Counted from the first letter of the stretch, positions 8,100 through 16,476 are shown. The stretch is DNA of 39,602 nt from Flavobacteriales bacterium (GCA_027066365.1 JAMONV010000038.1:1-39602), one strand, 5' to 3'. Notes: a model not told the origin generated them from the letters alone. Made by a program: numbers and translations.

Positions 8100-9497
8100 A
8101 TGAAAATGCAAGATAATATTATAGCTTTGGCAACGCCGTCCGGTATGGGTGCCATAGCTGTTTTTCGTCTATCGGGGAAGGATGTGATTGAAATAACGGA
8201 TCGATTTTTCAGAAGTCTTTCGGGTAAACCATTGCGCGAGGTTGAAGGGCATACCATACATTTCGGATTGTTGTATGACGGTGATGAGTTGATCGATGAA
8301 GTTTTGGTGAGTGTTTTTAAGGCGCCCAGGTCCTATACGGGAGAAAATGCCGTTGAGATTTCGGTTCACGCTTCGCCTTATATTCAAAAACGAGTATTGG
8401 AGTGGTTTTTGCGGAATAATGTTCGTATGGCCGGTCCGGGCGAATTTACTTTGCGTGCTTTTATTAACGGAAAGATGGATTTGGCGCAGGCCGAAGCGAT
8501 AGCGGATTTGATAGCCGCCGACAATAAGTGGGCGCATAAAGCGGCGTTGCAACAATTGCGGGGCGGATTTTCCAAGGAACTGAAAGCACTTCGTTCACGT
8601 TTGGTGGAATTTGCGTCGCTTATAGAATTGGAATTGGATTTTGCCGAAGAAGATGTGGAATTTGCCAAGCGGGATGATTTGAAGAAATTGATCGATGAAA
8701 TGAAAACGGTTCTTCGGAGGTTGATCGATAGTTTCAAGACCGGAAATGCAATAAAAAACGGTATTCCGGTGGCAATTACAGGTCCGCCCAATGCGGGTAA
8801 ATCCACTTTATTGAACGCTTTGCTTAACGAAGAAAAAGCCATTGTTACCGAAATTCCTGGTACAACGCGTGATGCCATTGAAGACGAATTGATATTGAAC
8901 GGTATCAAATTCCGGTTTATCGATACGGCAGGTATTCGTCAAACCGGAGATTTGATTGAAAAGATGGGAATTGAGCGGACTTTTGAAAAAATGAAGCATG
9001 CCCGGGTGATTTTATACTTAATCGACATTGTTCGCAATGATGGCGAAATGGAATTGCTAAACGAAATCAAGAAGATGAAAAGCCGTTATCCGGATGCGCG
9101 GTGGATTGTTTTGCTCAATAAGTCCGATTTAATTGATGCTTCGCGGTTGAAAAAAACGGCGGACATAATACAAAATGAAGAAATTCCGGTTTTTACCGTT
9201 TCGGCTAAACAAAAAACAGGGCTTGAACCCCTGAAGGAATTTTTGGTAAATCTTGTGGAAACGGGGGATTTGGCTGCCGGTCAAACGGTGGTTACCAATG
9301 TTCGGCATTGGGAGGCTTTGCGTAAAGCATTGGAAGCCATTGAGCAAGTTGAGTCGGGTTTGGATGCGGGATTGAGCGGAGATTTATTGGCGGTTGATTT
9401 GCGTGATGCCTTAAATTATTTGGGAGAAATTACCGGCGATATTACCACGGACGATTTGTTGGATCATATTTTCGGAAATTTTTGCATCGGGAAGTAA
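8100..9497 (+). CDS. mnmE: tRNA modification GTPase MnmE
   Basis: A 465-residue G protein that, with MnmG, installs the carboxymethylaminomethyl group on wobble U34 of certain tRNAs. The N-terminal folate-binding domain opens with DNIIALATPSGMGAIAVFRLSG and includes RSYTGENAVEISVH. The inserted G domain has G1 GPPNAGKS (228-235), G2 GTTRD (254-258), G3 DTAG (275-278) and G4 NKSD near 341. The C-terminus ends in the catalytic motif CIGK with the conserved Cys462. Length is normal. The gene stands alone on the plus strand, divergent from the BtuF-like gene and convergent with icd. An alternative start is the second Met, 6 bases downstream. Confidence 0.98.
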   Translation: MKMQDNIIALATPSGMGAIAVFRLSGKDVIEITDRFFRSLSGKPLREVEGHTIHFGLLYDGDELIDEVLVSVFKAPRSYTGENAVEISVHASPYIQKRVLEWFLRNNVRMAGPGEFTLRAFINGKMDLAQAEAIADLIAADNKWAHKAALQQLRGGFSKELKALRSRLVEFASLIELELDFAEEDVEFAKRDDLKKLIDEMKTVLRRLIDSFKTGNAIKNGIPVAITGPPNAGKSTLLNALLNEEKAIVTEIPGTTRDAIEDELILNGIKFRFIDTAGIRQTGDLIEKMGIERTFEKMKHARVILYLIDIVRNDGEMELLNEIKKMKSRYPDARWIVLLNKSDLIDASRLKKTADIIQNEEIPVFTVSAKQKTGLEPLKEFLVNLVETGDLAAGQTVVTNVRHWEALRKALEAIEQVESGLDAGLSGDLLAVDLRDALNYLGEITGDITTDDLLDHIFGNFCIGK

Positions 9498-9582
9498 ATC
9501 TTCTTCGGTTTTCATAACTATATGTCATTATTGTTAATATGGGTTTAGCAGCCGTAGCGACCGAAGAGTTTTTCACGCAAAA

Positions 9583-9614
9583 AGAAAACCGTCTCCTTCC
9601 AAAGAGGAGACGGT
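9583..9614 (-). terminator. Rho-independent terminator after icd
   Basis: A perfect 9-bp stem (9588-9596 with 9606-9614) encloses a 9-base loop. Read on the minus strand it is followed by a T-rich tract (TTTTCTTTTT). It lies 25 bases beyond the icd stop, in the right orientation for icd. Confidence 0.8.
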
Positions 9615-9639
9615 CCCCAAAACAAAGCTATGAAACCTC

Positions 9640-10869
9640 CTAAAAAGCGCTAAGGCGCTGATCAAGATTATTTTTGAGCGTTTCTAAGAACTCTTCTGTA
9701 TTGAGGTAGTGCTCGCGTTTTAAGTTTTCTTTGTGGATAAGCAACGCTAAATCTTTGGTCATTTTACCGCTTTCTACGGTTTTGATTACAACTTCCTCTA
9801 ATAGTTTTGTAAAGTTAATCAATTTTTCGTTATTGTCCAACTTGCCGCGATGACGTAATCCGGTTGTCCACGCAAAAATGGACGCTATGGGGTTGGTGGA
9901 AGTTTCTTCGCCTTTTTGCCAACGTCTGTAATGTCGTGTTACGGTTCCGTGAGCGGCTTCGGCTTCGAGGGTTTTGCCGTCGGGTGTGATGAGTGCCGAA
10001 GTCATTAGACCCAATGAACCGAAACCTTGAGCCACCACGTCCGATTGGACGTCGCCGTCGTAGTTTTTGGTTGCCCAAACAAATCCGCCGTTCGATTTAA
10101 GTGCATAAGCAACCATATCGTCAATCAACCGGTGCTCATACCAAATGCCGGCTTTTTCGAATTTTTGTTTAAATTCTTTTTCGTAAATCTCTTGGAAAAT
10201 ATCTTTAAAACGACCGTCATAAGCTTTCAGAATGGTGTTTTTGGTGGAAAGGTAAAGCGGATAGTTTAAATCCAAGGCACGGTTGAACGAAGCACGGGCA
10301 AATCCTTCGATGCTTTCGTCTGTGTTATACATAGCCATGGCCACGCCGTCTCCTTGGAATTCATATACTTCGAATTCTTGTTTTTCGCCGTTTTCGGGTT
10401 CAAAGACCAATTTGAGTTTTCCTTTGCCTTTGGTGACGATGTCCGTAGCTTTGTATTGATCGCCGTGGGCATGTCGACCGATAATAATCGGCTTTGTCCA
10501 TCCGGGAACATAACGGGGGATATTACTAATAATAATAGGTGCACGAAATACGGTTCCGCCTAAAATATTTCGGATGGTCCCGTTAGGCGATTTCCACATT
10601 TTTTTCAATCCGAATTCCTCTACACGCGCCTCGTCGGGTGTGATAGTCGCACATTTAATTCCGACGTTATATTTTTTGATGGCATGGGCGGCTTCAACGG
10701 TTACCTGATCGTCGGTGGCATCGCGGTTTTGAATACTTAAATCAAAATAAACGACGGGTAAATCCAAATAAGGCAAAATGAGTTGTTCTTTGATATAATG
10801 CCAAATAATCCGGGTCATTTCGTCGCCGTCCAATTCTACAACCGGATTAATAACTTTAATTTTTTTCAT
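9640..10869 (-). CDS. icd: NADP-dependent isocitrate dehydrogenase, eukaryote-like type II
   Basis: A 409-residue homodimeric cytoplasmic enzyme of the TCA cycle that oxidises isocitrate to 2-oxoglutarate with NADP+. It belongs to the ~410-residue subfamily resembling eukaryotic IDH1/2 rather than the E. coli type: [23 protein letters not shown] at the N-terminus, [18 protein letters not shown] (isocitrate binding) near residue 92, [13 protein letters not shown] near 132, and the metal-binding [22 protein letters not shown] near 270, followed by [12 protein letters not shown]. It is a single gene with its own promoter candidate upstream (10897-10927) and a terminator downstream. Confidence 0.97.
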   Translation of the reverse strand: MKKIKVINPVVELDGDEMTRIIWHYIKEQLILPYLDLPVVYFDLSIQNRDATDDQVTVEAAHAIKKYNVGIKCATITPDEARVEEFGLKKMWKSPNGTIRNILGGTVFRAPIIISNIPRYVPGWTKPIIIGRHAHGDQYKATDIVTKGKGKLKLVFEPENGEKQEFEVYEFQGDGVAMAMYNTDESIEGFARASFNRALDLNYPLYLSTKNTILKAYDGRFKDIFQEIYEKEFKQKFEKAGIWYEHRLIDDMVAYALKSNGGFVWATKNYDGDVQSDVVAQGFGSLGLMTSALITPDGKTLEAEAAHGTVTRHYRRWQKGEETSTNPIASIFAWTTGLRHRGKLDNNEKLINFTKLLEEVVIKTVESGKMTKDLALLIHKENLKREHYLNTEEFLETLKNNLDQRLSAF

Positions 10870-10896
10870 TGATTTTTTTCTTTTGATTAAGTGTTA

Positions 10897-10927
10897 CAAA
10901 AATATTGAAAGATTTTTAATCGAACAA
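10897..10927 (-). promoter_or_regulatory. Bacteroidota-type promoter of icd
   Basis: On the minus strand, TTG (10925-10927) is followed after exactly 20 bases by TATTTTTG (10897-10904), fitting the -33/-7 consensus. The -7 element ends 27 bases before the icd ATG. Confidence 0.65.
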
Positions 10928-10981
10928 GGATTTTTGGAATTTTTATTGTTCAATTAAAATCAATTTTGGCTTTTGTCGATA

Positions 10982-11017
10982 AAAAAAATAAAAATCCGGT
11001 CGAAACGACCGGATTTT
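10982..11017 (-). terminator. Rho-independent terminator after rplS
   Basis: A perfect 12-bp stem (10991-11002 with 11006-11017) has a 3-base loop and, on the minus strand, runs into an almost uninterrupted T tract. It begins 6 bases after the rplS stop and separates rplS from icd. Confidence 0.88.
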
Positions 11018-11023
11018 TCATTT

Positions 11024-11392
11024 TTAGTTTTCCTTTTTCTTGAAGGAGATCTTTTCTTTGATACGGGCTTTCTTTCCACGTAATTTGCGGAAATAGAAAA
11101 TACGACCTCGACGCACTTTACCGTGTTTGTTCACTTCGATTTTCTGAATGGAAGGCATGTTGATGGGGAATATACGTTCCACGCCGATGTCGCCGGACAT
11201 TTTTCTAACGGTAAAGGTTTCGGTGGCACCGTTTCCGCGTCGTTGAATGACGACGCCGCGGAAAAACTGTGTTCGTGTTTTGTTTCCTTCCTTGATTTCG
11301 TAGTAAACCGTTATGGTATCGCCTGCGTCGAAATGCGGGAAATCTTTTTTTTCCACCAATTGGTCGTTAACGTAACGAATTAATTCGTCCAT
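11024..11392 (-). CDS. rplS: 50S ribosomal protein L19
   Basis: A 122-residue large-subunit ribosomal protein located at the 30S-50S interface. Recognisable segments are FPHFDAGDTITVYYEIKEG, the FFRGVVIQRRGNG core, ETFTVRKMSGDIGVERIFP, and the basic tail VRRGRIFYFRKLRGKKARIKE. The frame remains open upstream to a TTG at 11464, but that would add 24 residues absent from the family and would begin inside the promoter. ATG at 11390-11392 (MDELIRYVND) gives the usual length. It is monocistronic with its own promoter and terminator and has a structured-looking leader (11438-11461). Confidence 0.97.
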   Translation of the reverse strand: MDELIRYVNDQLVEKKDFPHFDAGDTITVYYEIKEGNKTRTQFFRGVVIQRRGNGATETFTVRKMSGDIGVERIFPINMPSIQKIEVNKHGKVRRGRIFYFRKLRGKKARIKEKISFKKKEN

Positions 11393-11437
11393 GGCTTTAG
11401 TTTTTTTAGTTCGGGTTAGAGGAACATTCACGACCTT

Positions 11438-11461
11438 CGCCAGAGGTTCCAAAAACCGGCG
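11438..11461 (-). promoter_or_regulatory. Hairpin at the 5' end of the rplS leader
   Basis: On the minus strand the sequence right after the -7 element can form a stem of CGCC-GGTT with AACC-GGCG, a 5-base loop and a 3-base bulge. It lies at the expected transcript 5' end, about 45 bases before the rplS ATG. Ribosomal protein leaders of this kind can bind the encoded protein; here that role is only inferred, and the outermost base pairs may not be transcribed. Confidence 0.4.
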
Positions 11462-11492
11462 CAAAATTAGAATTTTATTTATTAAAAACCAA
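11462..11492 (-). promoter_or_regulatory. Bacteroidota-type promoter of rplS
   Basis: On the minus strand, TTG (11490-11492, within TTTG) is separated by 20 bases from TAATTTTG (11462-11469), a perfect -7 element. This is one of the best matches to the Bacteroidota promoter consensus in the window and suits a highly expressed ribosomal gene. Confidence 0.72.
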
Positions 11493-11506
11493 ATCTTATG
11501 CGGTTC

Positions 11507-11881
11507 TTATTTCTTTTTTTCGATGTGTATTTTCACTTGGATTTCTTTGATAAATATCATATTGAGTATCAGGCTTATAAGGCTATATATAATGGAGAAC
11601 CAAAACCCCGTCCAAAAATTTTCGATATGAATTCCCGGAGTGATTTCGGCGGCCCAAAGGATAATGACGGCATTCAAAAAAAGTAAAAAAATGCCGAGGG
11701 TGATTATTGTAACCGGGATGGTAAGTAAAAATAGAACGGGTCGAACAAATGTATTCATGACGGAAAGTATCAACGCGAAAAGCAGAACATTACGAAAACC
11801 CGTGAAATAAACGCCGCTGAAAATACGGTTGGCGATAATAAGGGATAATACTACAATCAAATAGCGTAATATTATTTTCAT
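11507..11881 (-). CDS. Phage-holin-4_2-type small membrane protein
   Basis: A 124-residue inner-membrane protein with four hydrophobic segments: IILRYLIVVLSLIIAN, LLFALILSVMNTFV, VLFLLTIPVTIITLGIFLLFLNAVIIL and FSIIYSLISLILNMIF. The conserved NTFVRPVLFLLTIPVTIITLG region is typical of the family annotated as phage holin family 4 superfamily 2 (mycobacterial 4-TM type). Despite the name there is no prophage context and the true function is unknown. I start at ATG 11881; the frame extends 11 residues further (to 11914) but that reaches into the terminator hairpin of the preceding gene. The C-terminus is basic (IHIEKKK). Confidence 0.8.
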   Translation of the reverse strand: MKIILRYLIVVLSLIIANRIFSGVYFTGFRNVLLFALILSVMNTFVRPVLFLLTIPVTIITLGIFLLFLNAVIILWAAEITPGIHIENFWTGFWFSIIYSLISLILNMIFIKEIQVKIHIEKKK

Positions 11882-11885
11882 ACGG

Positions 11886-11893
11886 CAAAGATA
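11886..11893 (-). promoter_or_regulatory. Candidate -7 element of the holin-like gene
   Basis: TATCTTTG on the minus strand matches TAnnTTTG and lies 4 bases before the ATG. It sits just downstream of the preceding terminator, so a separate promoter is needed here. No TTG is seen at -33. As with mnmE, the position would imply a nearly leaderless mRNA. Confidence 0.45.
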
Positions 11894-11894
11894 A

Positions 11895-11925
11895 GAAAAG
11901 CCCGCACAATGCATGAGCGGGCTTT
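11895..11925 (-). terminator. Terminator of the FadL-GDSL operon
   Basis: A perfect 9-bp stem AAAGCCCGC/GCGGGCTTT (11897-11905 with 11917-11925) with an 11-base loop is followed on the minus strand by TTTTCTTATCTTT. It lies 22 bases past the GDSL lipoprotein stop. Confidence 0.78.
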
Positions 11926-11947
11926 CGATTTGCTTTGTTAGCCGGGA

Positions 11948-13456
11948 TTAATTTTTGTTTAGAATGGTAATATTGGCATCGAAGTATCCGGGGTCGTATT
12001 TACGTAATGTGGAGCCGTATTTTTCGTTGATTGCATCGATAAATTTGTTGGCCAGAATAACGTATCCTTTGGTATTGGGATGAACGCCGTCGAGTGAGAA
12101 GAATAAATTGGGCATGGTGGCCAATCCGTTGAAGTAGTTTGCCGTATAGATGCTGTTGTCGTCCAATCGAAGTCCTTGAACCAATTCGTTCATTGCGGCT
12201 TCCATATCTACCAGTGCCAAATCGTATTGTTGGGCTAATGCCCTGATGACGGCATTCATTTGTGCGGTGACCGCGCGTGTTTCCGCCACTTCGGTTTCGG
12301 TGAGTACCCATTTATCGGCAAGGGGCGAGGTGATGCCCATAAGCAAGTTGTTATTTAGCGGGTCGGGTTGACCGATGATGCTTGCGGCGGGCAGAACCAC
12401 CAAATCGTTTTCCGTTGTTTGGCGAATGGAAGGTAGCCCCAGTGCGCTTAGATCGGTGAGGGATTCGTCTTCAATCACGAGAGCGTTTTTACCGGCATGG
12501 AAGGTTATTGTTCGTTTACTGGCTTCTTCTTGGGTTATTAAGCCGTTTTGCAAAGCTAATTGAAGTCCGCCGTTATATTGGGCGTAGGCATTATTAAGGG
12601 CTGATGCCGTGGAGTCGTTCAGCGGAACGGGATTGTAGGGGACGGTAGTCATATAAGGAACGGACGCCACGTCGGGTAGGGTGGCAACGGCTCCTTTTGC
12701 TCCGTTAGCGGTAAGGGCTTGCAAGATTTGGTTATATATATAGGCGAACAAACCCGGATCCGTTAAATCGTTGGGTCCGTATGTTGTTGGGTCGGTGTTT
12801 CCGGTTTGGTTGACGCCGTCGCCGCCCGAAGTGGCATACCAGAGCACATCGTTATTGCCCAACCAAAGGGTGAAAAAGGTCGGTTGTTGTGCCAAAACGT
12901 CTTCCAATACGCTTGCGTTGGGATTGGAGGCCATTCGCACAAAGTAGGGATTGGCGGTGCCGTTCAACAGATTTTGTGAATTACCGTAGCCGTTGTAAAC
13001 ATAGTGATAGATTTTGGCACCGGGAACGCCCATGTTATTGTAGGGGCCGGGATGGGGCTGTAGTTGTATTGTAGGAGTAGCGTTGATTCGTTCCACGGTT
13101 CCGCGTCCTGCATTTACGATTAATTTGGGTTGTAAAATAACGGTATTTCCCACGACCATTCCGCCTATATCTTTGGTGTCGTCGTCCATATAGGGTTGCG
13201 TAAATTCGCCGCCTCCGGCTTCTTTCATACGGTCGGCCAAGAGTTTGGGGAAGGAGTTGGCTTGTCCGCTTTTGTGTAAGGTGCCGTTCATATATCCGGC
13301 GGATAGGGAATTTCCTACAGCCACATATTTGCTGAAATCGGCTTGTCCGGGATTGGCTTTGGCTTCGGTATCTACGGGATTTTTAAATTCCGGCTCGCAT
13401 GATACTAAAGCGAAACCGAAAAATATTGCGCTGAGGATATATATTTTTTTCATCAT
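11948..13456 (-). CDS. SGNH/GDSL-family lipoprotein hydrolase
   Basis: A 502-residue exported lipoprotein. The signal sequence ends in a lipobox with Cys20 (ALVSC-EPEF), placing it in the outer membrane or on the surface. SGNH blocks are recognisable: block I YVAVGNSLSAGY with nucleophile Ser50, block III TLWLGNNDVLWYA, and block V DGVHPNTKGYVILAN carrying the catalytic Asp-x-x-His. The central region is larger than in minimal GDSL enzymes. The likely reaction is hydrolysis of an ester or acyl bond in lipids or acylated glycans, but no substrate can be named. It follows the FadL-type porin by 11 bases, a pairing that suggests hydrolysis of a hydrophobic substrate and uptake of the product. 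Start may be either of two adjacent Met codons. Confidence 0.88.
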   Translation of the reverse strand: MMKKIYILSAIFFGFALVSCEPEFKNPVDTEAKANPGQADFSKYVAVGNSLSAGYMNGTLHKSGQANSFPKLLADRMKEAGGGEFTQPYMDDDTKDIGGMVVGNTVILQPKLIVNAGRGTVERINATPTIQLQPHPGPYNNMGVPGAKIYHYVYNGYGNSQNLLNGTANPYFVRMASNPNASVLEDVLAQQPTFFTLWLGNNDVLWYATSGGDGVNQTGNTDPTTYGPNDLTDPGLFAYIYNQILQALTANGAKGAVATLPDVASVPYMTTVPYNPVPLNDSTASALNNAYAQYNGGLQLALQNGLITQEEASKRTITFHAGKNALVIEDESLTDLSALGLPSIRQTTENDLVVLPAASIIGQPDPLNNNLLMGITSPLADKWVLTETEVAETRAVTAQMNAVIRALAQQYDLALVDMEAAMNELVQGLRLDDNSIYTANYFNGLATMPNLFFSLDGVHPNTKGYVILANKFIDAINEKYGSTLRKYDPGYFDANITILNKN

Positions 13457-13467
13457 GACTATTTTTT

Positions 13468-14697
13468 TTAAGGTTTATAGGTAATTCCGAATGCGGGCAC
13501 GAAGGCATTGGACACATATTCGCCGGCAAATTTAGGTGTTGACAGTCCTTCTTTGTAATAATCGTAGCTGGCGTTTCTTTCTTTGCCGTTTACGTAGAGG
13601 AAGGCAAGGTCAATGCTGAGTTTGCCGGTTTGATAGCCTAATCCGAAGGTGAAATTATTGCTGTCCAAGCTGGGTGTTTCGGGTGAGAAATAGGTTTCGG
13701 GAATGGGGGAGTAATCTTTATAGTATCCGGCTCGGACAAAAATATTGTCGTTTATTTGAAATTCCGCACCGATTCTCCATGTCCAAGTATCTTTCCAGTT
13801 TTTAGGTAACTTACTGATACCCAGTCTGTTGAATTTAATATCCAGTGATTTGTAAACCGACCAATAGGTGCGATTTAAATCGAAAGCCAATGTTATTTTT
13901 TTAGCGGGTTTCCAAGCCATACCCAAGTCGAATTCTGCGGGCATGGGCAATTCGGCGGTGAAAGCGTCCGCTTCCGGGAAATATTGAGGCCGGTCGTTGA
14001 AGGTTGCTTTTCCGTATCTTGCTTTAAAGATTACTTTGGAACGGTATGATAATCCGAAAGTAAATTTATTTGAAGGACGGATTGTAGCGGCCAGGGTATA
14101 TCCGGTTGCGGGTATGTTTTTGGCTTCCAGTTCCACATTGGTTCGGTTTCCTTCTTCATCGGTCATGAACCGGTTGATATTTTTATTGAAATTAACGCTA
14201 CCGGAGGCGGAAATGAAGGAGGCGGCTATGCTGAAATAATCGTTGATTTTGTATGCGGCGGATAATTGAAAATAGATGGCTTTAAGGGAAATATTGTTTA
14301 CCAGATGTGAACCGGCCCAATCTTTTTCCCATTTCACCGTGCTACCGAATGGTGTATAGATCCCTACACCTAAGTATAAATTATCCGATGCTTTGTAGGT
14401 GGCGTATACATAAAACGGCGTTCCCACGGGATTTTGGGTTTGTGCCGTTGCCAAGGTTTCGGCATTTTGGTATTTTACGTGAGAGATCACGAAATTGGCT
14501 CCGAATGCCAATTGATAATTTCCGGTTGTGTAAACCATCCCCGAAGGGTTGAAAAATACGGTTTCCGGTCCCGAGTATACGGCCGTTCCCGCATGTGCCA
14601 TTCCCAACATACGAGCGCCTTGCAGAGCAACCCGGTAACCTCCCGCAAAAGCGTGAAGTCCCGTTGCTAACATAAGGGTTAATAGAAGTTTTCTCAT
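13468..14697 (-). CDS. OmpP1/FadL-family outer-membrane transporter
   Basis: A 409-residue beta-barrel with signal peptide (MRKLLLTLMLATGLHAFAGG). The mature N-terminus GGYRVALQGARMLGMAHAGTAV and NPSGMVYTTGNYQLAFGA correspond to the FadL hatch domain, in which an NPA-like motif is common (here NPSG). Many alternating aromatic strands follow (YKASDNLYLGVGIYTPFGS, FTFGLSYRSKVIFKARYG, IGAEFQINDNIFVRAGYYKDYS). The last strand is FGITYKP with an atypical C-terminal residue. The family passes long-chain fatty acids or other hydrophobic molecules across the outer membrane by lateral diffusion. It is the first gene of a two-gene operon with the GDSL lipoprotein. Confidence 0.88.
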   Translation of the reverse strand: MRKLLLTLMLATGLHAFAGGYRVALQGARMLGMAHAGTAVYSGPETVFFNPSGMVYTTGNYQLAFGANFVISHVKYQNAETLATAQTQNPVGTPFYVYATYKASDNLYLGVGIYTPFGSTVKWEKDWAGSHLVNNISLKAIYFQLSAAYKINDYFSIAASFISASGSVNFNKNINRFMTDEEGNRTNVELEAKNIPATGYTLAATIRPSNKFTFGLSYRSKVIFKARYGKATFNDRPQYFPEADAFTAELPMPAEFDLGMAWKPAKKITLAFDLNRTYWSVYKSLDIKFNRLGISKLPKNWKDTWTWRIGAEFQINDNIFVRAGYYKDYSPIPETYFSPETPSLDSNNFTFGLGYQTGKLSIDLAFLYVNGKERNASYDYYKEGLSTPKFAGEYVSNAFVPAFGITYKP

Positions 14698-14733
14698 TAT
14701 GCTTAATAATTTTAGTTTTTTTCAAATCCCAAG

Positions 14734-14741
14734 CAAATATA
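14734..14741 (-). promoter_or_regulatory. Candidate -7 element of the FadL-GDSL operon
   Basis: TATATTTG on the minus strand matches TAnnTTTG and ends 36 bases before the fadL-like ATG. The -33 TTG is not evident. The rest of the 184-base gap (14698-14881) is AT-rich and shows no other feature to me. Confidence 0.4.
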
Positions 14742-14881
14742 ATGATTTTAGACGGATTTTGAATTTTTTTTGTGAAACCGAAATTTCGAGTAATTAATCG
14801 ATGAAAGCACATTCTGAATGATTTTTTGAACACTTTGAATTCAGGCTGATTTTTTGTTTTAAATAATTGTGTTACGGTATG

Positions 14882-15658
14882 TTAATTTGTTTTTGTTAAA
14901 TAGTCAAGGACGGTTTGGTAAACAAAAGCGGGGTTGTCGGCATGGAGCCAGTGGCCTGCACCGGGAACGGTTTTTATTTCGGATTTCGGAAATATTTTTT
15001 TGATTTCATTCCAATCGTGATTGTTGATATACGGTGACTTATCGCCGCGTAAAAATAATATGGGGACATTTGAAATTTTTCCGGGGATAGCCGATCCGAT
15101 TTTTTCCATATTTTTTTCCAAGACGGGCCAATTGAATTTCCATGCCCATTTTCCGGTATTTTGTCTTTTTAGATTTTTCAGAATAAACCGTGCTATGGCA
15201 ACATTGCCTATGAGTTTAATAAAATCTTTTTCGATATTTTTCCTACTTGTGTAAGATGACAAGTCAATCTTTTTTATCGCTTCGAAAATAAAACGGTGAT
15301 GAACGGGATAGAAGCGTGGTGCTATGTCGAACACAATATACCGACTTCGGTTTTTGATCAGGTCTTGTGCATCGAGCATAACGATTTTTCCACCTAAGGA
15401 ATGGCCGGCCAAAACGGGTTTTTTCAATTGATGGTATTCTATATAGTTTTGTAGATCGTTTTTGAGCGTTTCAAGGTCGAATATTTCGCTATGAAAAGAT
15501 TTTCCGTGGTTTCGTAAATCGGGAAGGTGAATTTGGAAACCGGCTTGTGCCCAACGACGTGCAAGACTGATCCAATTGTCGCCCATGCCCAAAAAACCGT
15601 GTAAAATGACTAGAGGGCGGCCTTCACCGATAATGTTTGAGTGCATTATCGATGTCAT
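14882..15658 (-). CDS. Alpha/beta-fold hydrolase (YbfF-like esterase)
   Basis: A 258-residue cytoplasmic alpha/beta hydrolase. The oxyanion-hole motif LVILHGFLGMGDNW is near residue 20, the nucleophile elbow GHSLGG (LAGHSLGGKIVML) is near residue 85, an acidic residue follows FLRGDKSPYI, and the catalytic His is in GAGHWLHADNP near the C-terminus. The closest well-known relatives are YbfF-type acyl-CoA/short-chain esterases, but substrate range cannot be predicted. The start ATG (15656-15658) lies one base after the pdxJ stop, so the pair is almost certainly one transcript. A second Met four codons in is an alternative start. Confidence 0.88.
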   Translation of the reverse strand: MTSIMHSNIIGEGRPLVILHGFLGMGDNWISLARRWAQAGFQIHLPDLRNHGKSFHSEIFDLETLKNDLQNYIEYHQLKKPVLAGHSLGGKIVMLDAQDLIKNRSRYIVFDIAPRFYPVHHRFIFEAIKKIDLSSYTSRKNIEKDFIKLIGNVAIARFILKNLKRQNTGKWAWKFNWPVLEKNMEKIGSAIPGKISNVPILFLRGDKSPYINNHDWNEIKKIFPKSEIKTVPGAGHWLHADNPAFVYQTVLDYLTKTN

Positions 15659-15659
15659 T

Positions 15660-16376
15660 TCATTTCAATTTATCCAGATACATTCTGACGACGTTTTCCA
15701 TGCCAAACCATAGGGCTTCGGCCACCAGTGCATGTCCGATGGAAACTTCTTCCACATAAGGAACATTTTGAACGAAGTAAGCTATGTTTTCCAAATTCAA
15801 ATCGTGTCCCGCATTGATTTCCAGTCCGATTTCGTGTGCCAGAACGGCGGCTTCGCGAAAAGGTTTCACGGCGGTTTGGGCTTGACCACGGGCATAAGCG
15901 CTTGCGTAGCTTTCGGTGTATAATTCGATGCGGTCGGTTCCGGTTTCTACGGCGCCTTTGATCATTTCGGGGACGGGATCTACGAAAATGGAAGTGCGAA
16001 TACCGGCTTTTTTCAGGGTTTCTATGATGTTGCGTAAATAGTTTTTGTGTTTGATCGTATCCCAACCGTGATCGGATGTGAGCTGATGCGGGTCGTCGGG
16101 AACCAGGGTTACTTGATCGGGTTTGACTTCCAAGACCAAATCCAAAAAACGGTTGACGGGATTGCCTTCCACGTTGAGTTCGGTATACACTACCGGGCGC
16201 AGGGCACGCACATCGTTGTAGCGAATATGCCGTTCGTCGGGGCGGGGATGAACGGTGATTCCATGTGCGCCGAAACTTTGGATTTTCTTAGCAAAAAGAA
16301 TGGGATCGGGTAAATTGCCGCCCCGGGCATTTCTAAGGGTGGCGATTTTGTTGATATTGACACTTAAACGAGTCAT
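15660..16376 (-). CDS. pdxJ: Pyridoxine 5'-phosphate synthase PdxJ
   Basis: A 238-residue TIM-barrel enzyme that condenses 1-deoxy-D-xylulose 5-phosphate with 3-amino-2-oxopropyl phosphate to form pyridoxine 5'-phosphate, in the DXP-dependent vitamin B6 route. Diagnostic segments are LSVNINKIATLRNARGG at the N-terminus, GITVHPRPDERHIRYNDV near 38-55, ELNVEGNP near 70, QVTLVPDDPHQLTSDHGWD near 95-115, and LEINAGHDLNLEN near 190. Length is typical. It heads the pair with the alpha/beta hydrolase. A near-match to the -7 element (CATCTTTG) lies 13-20 bases upstream of the ATG. Confidence 0.97.
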   Translation of the reverse strand: MTRLSVNINKIATLRNARGGNLPDPILFAKKIQSFGAHGITVHPRPDERHIRYNDVRALRPVVYTELNVEGNPVNRFLDLVLEVKPDQVTLVPDDPHQLTSDHGWDTIKHKNYLRNIIETLKKAGIRTSIFVDPVPEMIKGAVETGTDRIELYTESYASAYARGQAQTAVKPFREAAVLAHEIGLEINAGHDLNLENIAYFVQNVPYVEEVSIGHALVAEALWFGMENVVRMYLDKLK

Positions 16377-16411
16377 AAACTATTTTTTGCAAAGATGAGA
16401 AATGTAGGAAT

Positions 16412-16446
16412 AATAAAAAAAAGCGACTCAAAAGGTTGAGCCGCTT
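16412..16446 (-). terminator. Terminator after the btuB-btuG operon
   Basis: An 11-bp stem with one G-T wobble (16421-16431 with 16436-16446) is followed on the minus strand by eight consecutive T. It lies 30 bases beyond the BtuG-like stop and before pdxJ. Confidence 0.78.
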
Positions 16447-16476
16447 CATTACGAAAAAGTGGGTTACTACGGGAAA

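Noticed and set aside
9502-9567. Possible mnmE terminator formed by 7-base arms TCTTCGG and CCGAAGA followed by T residues
   Set aside because: The arms are separated by more than 50 bases, which is too far for an intrinsic terminator, and no inner stem strengthens it.
11393-11464. A 24-codon N-terminal extension of L19 from a TTG
   Set aside because: The extension overlaps the promoter -7 element and is absent from L19 proteins. The ATG at 11392 fits.
11507-11881. The phage-holin family hit as a sign of a prophage
   Set aside because: There are no phage structural, lysis or integrase genes nearby. The family is common as a chromosomal membrane protein.
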